Positions 22,201-34,200 of a DNA stretch of 64,000 bases are shown in pieces (position 1 is the stretch's first letter; every line of letters starts with the position of its first letter). Source of the stretch: Plazaster borealis (lineage: Eukaryota > Echinodermata > Asteroidea > Forcipulatida > Labidiasteridae). The DNA is taken from NCBI GenBank assembly GCA_021014325.1, contig CM037475.1:3255001-3319000 (forward strand), given 5' to 3'. The notes under the pieces were generated by a model. The model had not been told where the DNA came from, ran no database searches, and was given only the letters and a program-made list of their open reading frames with translations. The position numbers and the translations under genes are program-made.

Positions 22201-25200
22201 TCATTAAATGTAAAACTTGTCGAACTCTGTCCTAAAACAAAGTTTTCAGACTCTGTAAGAATTATTAAATTACTTTCTTAAAAATTCGCATACATGTAGG
22301 CTGTGTTTCTCAAATAAGGTTGAATGTGAATATATTTTTAAAAAACATCCCTTAAAATTCTGTTGTGTTGATCCGAGCAGCCCTTGACATAATTTTGCTC
22401 AAGTTGAAATTTTTTACCAGGGTTTTAAAAAGATTATTTATTTATGTTGGAACAAACATATGTAGTCGCCTGTTTTATGTTCTTGCAGTCAGTAATGTTA
22501 CTTTTTATTTCAGCTGTGCAAGAGATTTGAATTCCAAACGGTTAAGAATTCAACTTATGGCTCGATAAAAAAAGTAGAAAAGATGTCCGCCGCTTCAAAC
22601 ATTTTTCCTCTATCGTGTAAAAATAATTGCATTCGAAAATGTAGTTGCACAAGTACATCACAGGCGTGCAGTATAGGTCATACGCTATGTATACATTCCC
22701 TCATTATGGGGGCGTATTTGAACAGAAGTTTCCGGATTCTAGTTTTACGCAAATACCTTCAGGATTATTGGCCCAGGTTCATGTAGGATAACATTCCTAC
22801 TGTTATTAAATTGCCGGTCGTCGTCGTCGTGGCTAGCAATCCCAGAATGCCAAGGGAGGAGGAAGAGAGCGAAGAAAGAAAAAAAATCTTCTTAATAACC
22901 GTGCCCAGATGCGCGATAGATCAGGGAATCTTGTGTGTTGTAATGACCTAGTGCCCATATAATTGCTCTAACAGCACGGAGAACTACGAACATGCACCAC
23001 CCTGATCATCATATTCTTAAGATAAATGGAACGACCCAAGATTTCCTATTTGCTACTAGGTATATCCGAGAAATATAGGGCAATGAGGTGCCGTAATGTG
23101 ACTCGAAAATGAGGTGTAAGAAGAGGTCATGTGAAAGTATCTATATATAAAAAAAAGACGCCAAGAAAATCAGTTCCTTGCATTTTTTCGCGGCCGTCTG
23201 GCCCTAGGTGCCTGTGGCTCTGTGAAACAACATTACGTACATGTAGCAGAATACAGTCCAAAGTCCTTTGTTGTTTATTTTTTTGTATTATTATTCACCG
23301 GAATGGTAACCCTATATATATGTGAAATCTACATGTGCACGGCCGGCCACACGGCGTGGCCTACTTAATTATAAGATGATGGTTGGACGCATTGCATTGT
23401 ACGTGCAAACTATATTCTGTCAAAATCGATGTTAAAACTAGTTGACTCTAAATGAATCGAACGTAAATAGGATTGTAAATGGTTAATCAGCATTTCATGA
23501 GTCAAGGTTGAAATGATAAACACCCAATTAATTTGCGAAATGATTTCATGCACTCCATGAATAAATGCATCAATGGCATGCAACAACAGATTCCTATCTC
23601 TGTATTTAGTAAAGTTGAATAAAAATTCAGTTTTTTGTTCATTGCCTCAAAATATGTCATTTATGAGATATTTGTTTTCCTCCTTTGAATCCCCAGGTCA
23701 TTTCTACGGTGCATAATGATAGTACAGTCACGCCATTCTATGATTAATGCACACTGTGTGTAGAAACCAACTCTAACTGGTACCCCGTACTAACACTCTC
23801 ATGTACAGTACACACAAGCATGCATTTTGCACACATTTGACCATGACCAAATATAAATGCAATTTTCTAAACAGTGTTACACACAATACATCTACTCTAG
23901 ACAACTTTAACACATACCAATCCATTACTCTGAACAAATCAAGTTTAGTACAACACCCCCCCCTTCTTTTCCAAAGCACACTTTACAAAATGAGTTTCAC
24001 AGCCTCTGCAGGTAGTGCAATTGCCCTTGTTAGTATCGAGTCCTTTATTCAGCAGATGGCATTTAGGCGGCAAACATCAAAGGGCTGACAGTAGAGAGGT
24101 TCTGTAATGCATGTAGGTCATACAAGTCCAGGGCTAGTGTTGTATATATCTTGCGTTAATAGTTTGAGTGCAATACTCCCGGTATCGTATTCCTGAAAAG
24201 ATGTCAGTTAAAGTTACAACGCTGGATTTACTGATAAAAAGCAAGGATGGAAATTTAAAGCCATCTCCAATGTGCTTGAAAATTGTGTTTATTTTGGGGA
24301 GTTATTTTCGGATTTAAGATGACATAATATCAAATTCTAACTACATAAATGTACATGTACATCATGTACAAATGTATGTACATCATGTACAAATGTACGT
24401 ACATCATGTACAAATGTACGTACTTGTAGGTTAGTTTTTTTTGTGACAAGGTTTTGTAATGGTTTTTGCCTTGTAATATGTATGTTTTATAATGGTTGGT
24501 TATAAAAATGTTTAGATGGAAAATTAAAGCCATCCAAATATACTTGAAAATTGTGTTTATTTTGGGGAGTTATTTTCCGATTTTGCTAAGAGCAAAGATT
24601 GTGTAACTACATGACATACAAATACATGGGTTTGGGGTGTTTTCCTGACAAGATTTTGTAAAAAAAAAGGGGGGTTTGGACTTGGAGTGTATCAGTGTAC
24701 AGTATATGTTGTTTTTAAGTTGTAACTTAAGTTCTCAATTTTAAACTAGTATTTATGTTTTTCTATTTAAAAGAAAAGAACAGGGAGTCCATTTTTTTTT
24801 TGAGAAAGTGGGAGAAGGAATCAGGAGAGAAAAAAATCCATAATCTTTATTTTTGTGGTTTATGAAATTAAGTGCAGTCCAAACTGTTGTTTTGTTTTCA
24901 GTCAGAACTTTAAACGTTGTCAGTGAGATTGGTGCAAATAGTTTCTGACATAAAATAAAAATGGAGCCAGATGTTGCATTGACGTCACCCTTTTATGGAT
25001 ACGTTGCTCCCTAATCATTCTTGGTTTTTTAGAGTCCATCCTGTACGGGGGCCGCTACCATTGACCCGTTTTTGTTTGTCCAACCAGCGCTTGCTTTCTC
25101 CTGCTCCGACCTGCTGATCAGCCAAGCACAAACTCTTGTAACGATATCAAAGCTGTCCATTTCCCCCCTAAAAACCTGTATCGTACTAAAAATCAGCCTT

Positions 25201-28200
25201 CCTGGTACAGCAACACAAAACAGTGAGGCTTTCTCTTTTTTCCCTCTATTCTCAAAACTACCCGGGAACCGTGAGGGGATTGGTATCCCACTGGGCAGGG
25301 AGTGTGGCCGAAAAATTGTGTTGATCTAATCCATGTCGGGGTAGGAACTGGCAAATGGCCCAAGCCACAAATGATTTTTTTTATTTCTTTTTTAAAAGAA
25401 GTGTCGGAAAGTGCTGTGAACTTACGCCTGATTTTGGGGGTATAGGTTAGTGACAAAAAAAATTAAGATGATGGTTGACACCTGAGTTTTTTTTAATGTG
25501 ATTCCACTGGAGTGGTCACAGAGAAAATATCTGTAATTGCCTGAGTGCCTTTTATTGATTTTGGGGGGTGATTTTGTATTTTTTTTTGTGTGTTTTTTTT
25601 TTTACTGTTGGTGAGTTTCAGGTGTGAATGTAGAAGATGCCTTATGGCTCAAGAATTTTGTTTTCTGTGGTTGGGATTTTGCCAATTGTGTAATAGATGG
25701 ACATATAAATGCATTTTGGTGTATTGACTGAAATCCCGAATTTCAAAGAAAGTATATCCGCATTTACTATAATTTTAAAAGCGTGGTGGTGCGGAATGTT
25801 CACTAATAAATTACGGATAAAATAGGGTGTTAAAAATAATGTTACCAGTATAACCTGCCCAAAATCTTGTATTACAGTAAAAACATAAATTTCTGTGGAG
25901 AAGTCACTGACTAAACCAAAAAACCTAAAACTACAAAAAGTTGCTTTTTAAAGAGGAGTGCATAGGTCAAATTCAGTTTTGTTAGCACTGATTTTTCAAT
26001 ACATGTACAGGGCTCTCCTTGTGCACAAGCTAGCGTAGCGGGCCGATATTACATGTACATGTAGGCCTATTATTATTATTTGTTAATTTAAAAAAAATCA
26101 CAAAAAACATCAAGAGAAAACCATATAGAATGCTCCAGATTGCACAGTAGGTCTTTTAAAACCAAGATAAACACCAAGTAGAAAATATTCCGAAGACCTT
26201 GTTTCAATTCAGCGTGCTTCGGCCAAAAATCCCGTAAATTTGGGTCCAAATGCTCCACATCATGGGGAGAACCCTGATGTAGATGAAAGTCCTCAAGAAA
26301 GTCAGATTGCAAGTGTCTTACCTCGTGGGTCCACGTGACAAGATTATGGCGCTCCCAAGGTGAAGCAATTGCCACCACTGTGCTCATGGTCATTGCCTTG
26401 GTGCCCCTTGAAATGTCAGAAGTTTAAATTTTACTAAAGCAGGCATGTGATTTCTCAGGATTTTTCCTGATATCAGGATTTGACTCAAAATCTCATAGAG
26501 CCTTTAAATTTTCTTGAAAGCAGTAAAGCAGTCACCAAAGGGTGAAAGAAATAAACCACATTGTGTCCAAACCTGTAGTATAGTATTTCTGGTGATGCAC
26601 AGAGTCTACAAACCTCCTGATTTGTAACATCTGGGAGGTTCTGGGTCTAGAACCCAGACTCGCAAGCCATGTTTTCAGGAATGTTCACATTCGTCAAATC
26701 TCATCCCTGAGTAAGGACAGACTATCTAGCTCGTACAAGAACGGAGTATCGGGCCTGAAAGCTGTGACAGACACATCCCAGAATCCTCCCCATCCACCAA
26801 AGATTTCCCTCTCCTCAGCGCCAAGGAAAACACCTTGGCGTCTATTTGTTGCCTTGCGTCTTTTTGTTGCCCAGTTTTTAACAGGTGATATTTCTTTTCC
26901 CCCATTGTTTAACAGGTGCTACTTAAAAGGAAGCAGCGCAAGAGTGCTCAGCCCATACCATCCGAGCTTCACGTCTTTCGCGCCGGCCGTTTCCACTAAC
27001 GATTCTGAGTTACAGAGCTTATCGAGCGATGCTATCTCCGATGATACTATGTCGCTCACGGACTCCAGTGTGTAAGTAGTAGATGAGTAATACATGTTTG
27101 TTGGCAGGGGGTGCGGTGGCAATTTCAAGGCAAGGATCTTGAGCGAATTGACTTACGGGATATGCAGATGTTTGTGAAGTAGACGCGCTCGTCAGTTTTG
27201 GAAAGAAAATCATTCAAACAGAGAATAAACTACAGCTCTCCGAAAAATAGGAATTGAGAACTTTGTCTGTAGTCTTATGTAAAAAACAATGGTCTTATTA
27301 TGTCATTAGCTGAACTTGTGTTCCTTTGGCTTTTAATGACGTCTTAGGTTCATCGCTTCCAAATTCGGTAGTGTGTAAACAAGTCATACGTAATTGAACA
27401 AAATAAACAACAAATAAATAGATGATTATAATAAATATAGAAACAGGGGAGAATAACAAGACAGAGGCTTGGTTATTTTACTAACAGTTAACAAACAATA
27501 CTCAAATTGTTTTTTTTAAATGTCAGTCTTTGCCATTTAAGATTTGATGAGTATTGTTTGGGCATGTTTATCAAAATTACAAATTCGCAAAAGAAGAGGC
27601 AACAGTGTCTTGAGATCAGAACCCTGCTTTTATATCGAGTTCAAAGAGAGTGAAGCTAAGGATCCCGACCAAACAGAACTACTTTCTTGTTATCAGTCTT
27701 GAATTGTTTATGTCGGCATTTCTGAGATTGCTTTTTTTTTTAATGATCTCAGATTTACGTGCAATTTAGGGATTCCAGTCTCTGGGAGAAGTCAAGAGCC
27801 AAAGTCAAATCGCTCCGATCAGAAGGAGAAAAGAAAGAAAAAAGCCCAATCATTAGAAAGGACCCCTTTGAGATTTCGGGGGGGGGGGGGGAGGGAGCTG
27901 AGGGAAAACTTGTAAGGGCCCGCCGACTTAAACGAAGTCTTACACAATGACCCAGTTATGATCTTATCGGCAAATTGGGTTTGCTTCATCCTGGCAAGGA
28001 TAATGAAATCAGTCGAACGCCTCGGGTACAAATGCAAATCATGTCTGGGGGACTGGTTTCAATGGATAGACCTCATCATGTTAGATCAGACACATGATTA
28101 TTGACACAATTCGAAAAGACAATTTTCCAATCAGCATAAAGATGTATATTTCAGGCCCCCCCCCTCCTTTTTTTGATTTTCAGTTTCATATATTTGGGGT

Positions 28201-31200
28201 ATTTTTTCTTTTTTTCTTTTACCCTTAAGCCGAGCCTGTGCTAAGGAAGTATTGTGCTGACGATGGTGCGACAATGCTGTTGTTTGCCCGGTGTTTATAA
28301 CGGTCAGCGCTATCTAAAAGACTCTAATACGAAGTCAATCACACGACTGGATGACTTGTGGTATTTTCCATTGTGCGGGCTTTTATCTTGGAATCAAATT
28401 TTCATAAGCAGGAGTCCCTTTGTGCTGCCGCCATGCTCCTTTTTGCATGCCGTCAGCCGAGAAATCTCCCGATAAACGTCTATTTGAACATGCCTCCCTG
28501 ACCAGATTGTCTAGGGGAGAAAGCGGCGACTATTGAAGTCGAGTGCCTAACACGTTGCTTCCATGACGGGCTGTTTGTATTGCTTTCCCCCTGCACTATA
28601 CATGCGCTGCCTGGGCTGTCAGGAAATTTCGCCAGATTAAAAAATGGATGTCGGCATTGTCTGACTGTTTTTTTGATCAAGCCCCCCAAAGTGGGACTGC
28701 CTGCATTTTTGAACTGTAACAGTTGTTGCTGTCTTCCCTTTGCTGGAAATTAACTCTCCCCCTAACCCCCCTGGAGATTGGGCAGTTAAAAGCGGAGACT
28801 GCTTCAGTTCAGGGGTTTTGAGTTGATTTTTCCGAACGTAATTCAATTTGATTGTGGCGGCAAGTGAAACAGAAGGCACCGTGTGTCACAAGACACTGCT
28901 TCGGATCAAGCTGGGAGACATGGCCGGTCCCACAAGCAGCAGGTTCCCTTTCACAGGTTCACACTGCCAATTACCAAATATAACATTGTTACAACCGGTA
29001 ATAAGGTGGTCCTTGTGGGGGGGCGTCTAAATGGAAATGCGTTAAAGGTTGTTTTTTTCTTTCTTTTTTTCTTTCTTTTGTCTGGGCCCCTGTTTCGTGC
29101 CACCAGTCCCTTGATTATCATAACTGTTATGCAAACAAGTACCGGAGTGGGCAATGGAAAGTTTTTGCAAGCGTAATATCACAATTAGATTTATGTGATT
29201 CAAGGGCGTTTAGTTATGAAGGATGGAGAGCTATAATAAGGAGACGAAAGATTGGAATGATAACAATGCGTGGAACGACGGTTTCTTTGTGTCTGTCTGT
29301 GTGTGTGTGTTCACTGTTTCTTCAATAACAGTCAGGTTCTCGGGGTTCCACAACATTCTACACGAAGTACATTAATGTACCAGCGTTGAGGTCTCATTCT
29401 AAATCATCCTCTCATCACAGCATACCTCTGATAATTTGTTTTTTAACATTCTCGATGTACATACACCACCAGTGTATAACAAAAATTACAATTTCTAACT
29501 CAAAATCCGAGCGTACATCACTCACACTATGGTCACCTCTATCATGCTCAACACACAAACACACACACTCACAACAAAACAGCCCTTCACTCACAGTGCA
29601 CAAGCTACCTTGTCAAAAAATTCAATGGGTATTTCTCTAAAACCCTTGGGTGTTAATCCTATCCCTAGGAAACCCCTTGAAAAAGCCTGCATTATGCATA
29701 CTCATTTGCATGCAGACATAACCCGGGAGTGAGTGTGTTAGCTGTTTGAGATCCCCATCTCGACTGCCCTTTTTTGGGTGGGCTTGGAATTATTCTCGCA
29801 GCAGTTTTGTTTCTTTCTCTCCTTTTATAATTTTTTTTTTTTTTGGAGGGTGCCCCACAGGATGTTGTGTAGCCCCACAAAGGAGTGGAGGGATTTGCCA
29901 TGCCACTTCACTGGCTCCAAATACCAACTTTAATTGGATTATAAGGAAGGGTTTTCGGGGGTATTTTTTGCAGTGAAAGATTTTTGAACTTGAGGGTTTG
30001 GGGGGGAAAAAAAAGTCCAGATATTTAGCCTGGAACAGATTCAGTTCAGTGGATGCCAAGAAGGAATTTTCTTGTTTGTTCCTTGGGAGAAATTCAACTG
30101 GCTTTTTTTCTTTCTTCTTTCTTCTTTCTTTTTTTTAAGGGGGGGGGGGGTGTGAGGCTTCGCCTCGTATGGATACTTCTTTATTCAGGAGAGTAAAGTG
30201 TTGGACTCCACTGTGACTTCTAAATCTCTTGAGCAAATTATGCTAATGTCAGTGGTCCAGGGAGAAAAAGCTTGCATGGTTGAAGGTTAGCTGCAGCGAT
30301 ACTATGAATTATATTTCTGGGGGATGGTGATTGTAGAATGTGTTTGCTTTGGAATATAGTGTTACCGACTTAACGGATGTTTCCTCGCAACCTGCCCCCC
30401 CCCCCCCTTCAAAAAAATATATATAAAAATTGCAGATTCATTGATAGTCCGAAAGACAAAGTGACTGTTGGAGGTCAGAATGAAAAGATTTCCAGGAGGT
30501 ATTGTGACGCTTTTGTTTCTAATGAGGATTGAACGTTCTTCAATGCTGAGCTCTCTCTCTCTCTGCAGGGAGCCAGTTACAACATGCATGTGATTGCTTA
30601 GGATTTTTCCCTGGTATCAGGATTTTCTCAGAACCTCCTTGAGCCTTCAAATTTTCTTGAAAGAAGTGAAGCAGTCACCAAAGGGGAAAAAACGAAATGG
30701 TCTACATTGTGTCCAAACCTGTAGTTTTGTATTTCTGTCGATGCACAGAGTCTGTAAACCTCCTGAATTGTAACATCTGGGAGGTTTTGTGGTTTAGTAA
30801 AAGGGGAACTCGGGCCAGTGAGCCATCTTCAGCAATTTTCACTTGCTTCCAATCTCATTCTTGTTACAAATATTGGCCAGTCTCGGACTAAGTCTTAGCA
30901 ACTGTGTAAAGAGAGAGTAACAAATTTGTAATTCACGAATCCACTTTGTGGTTTTTATTCTCTCAATTTACAGACCTATAATAGAATAAAGAGTGAGAAG
31001 GCAATGATTTCTGCTGCCCTGGGTCTGATTTCAGAAAGTATAGACCATGTGACTTGTGACATCACAAATGTTAACAAAAGAACCACAGAGCCTGGACTTC
31101 CTGTCGGCACAATTTGCACACAGCTCAAGGGAAGAAAATAATAGGTTATAGCCAGTGTTGATCTCTAGTTTCAAAGGTTATCAAAACAAAAAAATGTTTT

Positions 31201-34200
31201 ATGATGTTAAAAAAACAAAATACAATTCACAAACCCCAATGATTTTTCGAAAAAAGGAATGTGAACATCACAGAAATATTCACCAATGATTTTTGGAAAA
31301 AGGAATGTGTACGTCACAGAAATATTCACAATATTGTTTGTCGATACTGCAAGTTTTAACACTGTGAAAATTATCAAGTGAATAATTTAAGATGCCGAGC
31401 CAGGACCAACCTCGTCGTCCGGCCAGTGCAAGGTCATACCACTTTCCCCCTCATGGGCATAAATGCGTATTCAGCCGTTCATGAAATTGATCGAGTTATT
31501 ATTTTGCCAGAGCTTCGGAGCCCAGTCACCTGCAAGCGCCATTCCCTCGGTGACCTTCCCACTCAAGAGGAATGCCCTTCCTCCCGTCAATTGACGAAGG
31601 AGAAGAAGACAGTCAAGATTTGAGTTGTGTGGTTTGAACGCGATCAGTTTAAAAAAACCACAAAAAAACCCACTATTAATGGTGGAGGAATAGAGCAGAT
31701 GCAAGGGGTGTGGGGTTGGGGATACTTAGGCATTGTGCTGCGGGTTTTTTGAAATAACTAGCAATCAACTGTCTGGTTGATTTTGGGTCAAGGTCCCCCC
31801 CCCCCCCCATCCTCCCCTTTCTTTGTATGAATTCACACTGGATCGTTTTTTGTGTCGATACTCGGTGACACTGTCAATTAGCTCTCGGTAAGGGTTTGAT
31901 GATTTGATGTCGTTGTGTGCTTAAATTCATTTCGATCTAACGCTTGATTCGTATTTGCCATCATCAGCACTGCCTAAAAGCTTTGGCGGGGAAACAAAAT
32001 ATAACAACTTAACCAAAGCTGCGGTCAAAACTACAGTCAATTGTCAATCAAATCCAGTTAGCTCAGTTACAAATATCCCTTCAAAAAAATCAATCAATCA
32101 ATCAATCACTTAATAAAAATAACAAATAATGATATAATGAAATAAATAAATGAATGAATGAATGAATACCAAAATGAATTTAAGAGAACAAATAAATAAA
32201 ACATTATGTTAAAAAGTATATCGAACTACACAGTACAACGTGTATGACAGCCAGCACAGATTGGTGCAGGCCATGTAGGGTTCGTTACCCCCCATTAGCT
32301 CCTGGCTGTATCTTCACTCGTTATGATTGCCATCGTCCAATCATGTACTATGTTTGTTGCTCACATCTTGTGTGTTTGTCTCGAGCAGTGGATGTTCGTG
32401 TGAGCTCTGAATTTCAAATATTTATACATACAAAATACACGTGTACATGTGCACTCATAGTGTTAGCCAGAGGGGTGTCTGGGTGTCTTTTGGACACCCT
32501 GTTTTAAATTTGAACACCCTGTTTTATTATCTGTCATTTACATGTAAATGTTATGTAAGTGAACAATTTGGACACCCAGTTTTTAAATTTCCAGCAAATT
32601 TGGACACCCTTAAGTACCAAATCCTGGCTAAAACCTTGTGTGCACTTGTATGAAGTTCTTCATACAACCTACAGATAGTGTCCTGACAGCCTATACAGTC
32701 GGCCATCTTCAATTACAAAATTGTTTTGTTTCAATGCTCAGTTGAAATAAAACGGAAGCTTGGCAAGAAATAAAAGTGAAGAATGTACTTCAAAATAGCT
32801 TTTTGTATCTAGTTAACAGGATAAAATGAAATGGCGATGTTTAAAAAAACGTCCGATTTCGCACAAACTTTTTGAAACGCTTTGTCTCGTGTCAACATGT
32901 AACACTTCAGAATGGATTTCAGGTGCAGACTTTCTCTGCGAGGAAAGTGCCTGCCAGTTGAGTTTGTGCATGATCAAACAGTGTACATGACTCCATCAAT
33001 GAAGCTAGTGAGGCCGCAGTAATGACTTTGACGTCCCTTCCGTATTACATATCAGATTCAAAATGCAATCCTCGCAAGAAAATAAAAAACACAAAAAACT
33101 GACACAAAGACGTCGTGGATTACGGAATTGATAAAAATTCCACGATAGGTGGTTTTTTTTTTCTTTCTTTTTCTTTTTTGAACAGCGTGAATAGATCTGT
33201 ATAAGTTGATAAGACTATTAATGGATGCATAGGAAGGTGGTTGAGTTACAGGCAGATTTGCTATTCAAAGAGTAATCGGCTGAAAGAACAAGACGGGCTC
33301 TTGGCATTGTGCAGAGATGTCTGAAGATCATTTTCATACTGTGATTATTCATAATAATAAGGAAGTTCTTTTTACATCCTTCTTGCTTGCGCTCAGCCCC
33401 ATCCTCCCCAAGTATAATAGAATAATTTGTGTTGCCATGACGACCAATTGTGTCGAATCAAACCCTTTCTACCCACTGTGAGAACGGAAAGTGTTTTCTT
33501 TCATAGAGCCAACTTCCTTTACGTGCCTCTCCCCACCCCCCCCATCCCTCCAGTCCCTTTGAAATCACAACAGAAAAAAAGTGAAGAAATCTTGCGTTTC
33601 CATGGCAACTAATCCTATCCAAAGGGGACATGTTGGGTCACTGACCAGGGGTAGTTTGGAGTACCTGAATTGGATACATTGTAGTGGAAATGTTGCTGTC
33701 ACGAGGTGAATGAAATGCCAGGTTGCTCATGCACATGTAATCTGATATGGCTTGTGCCGGTAGGCTTTAGGGTGAGTGCCTTAAATTGACCCCTGACCCC
33801 TGCCCTTGTGAGGTCGGTGTTACCCTTTTTTTTCTTCTTTATGAGTAAAAGAAATTGTCTATAATCCCGGGAGAGCTAATGAGGTGAGATTTCAGGAGCT
33901 TGTCGAGATGTTTCTGGTTGTCTCAAGACGGGTATCATTCTCGACGGCCCACAGGTCTTCTCAGATGCTTCATATCATTATCCGAGAAAATAAATTATGC
34001 GAAAAGGGGAAGGGCTTGGTTTTCTGGATAAACTAAACCCCCCCCCCCCATCCTGCTCATTGTGTGAGTTATCCACGGAGTCGTTGAACCTTTGCTGAGT
34101 ACCAATGGCGCTGATATATGTAATTATGCATGTTATGACATCTGCATTTAACGTAAACCCCATGCATGTTCAAGCCAAGGTGTAATTCCAGGCGGACATG

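Larger units (their letters stand above)
16290..26915 (+). other. Axin intron after RGS exon (10.6 kb)
   Basis: No further exon is recognised. Repeats lie at 17390, 20199, 21858, 24245-24586 and 26448. There are also a 21-bp tandem array, GTC/CAG trinucleotide runs at 22819 and 20839, and several poly-G/poly-T tracts. Confidence 0.6.

Noticed and set aside
28883..29176. ORF of 97 codons in an Axin intron
   Set aside because: Low-complexity, no family resemblance, no splice context, and overlapped by ORFs in other frames.
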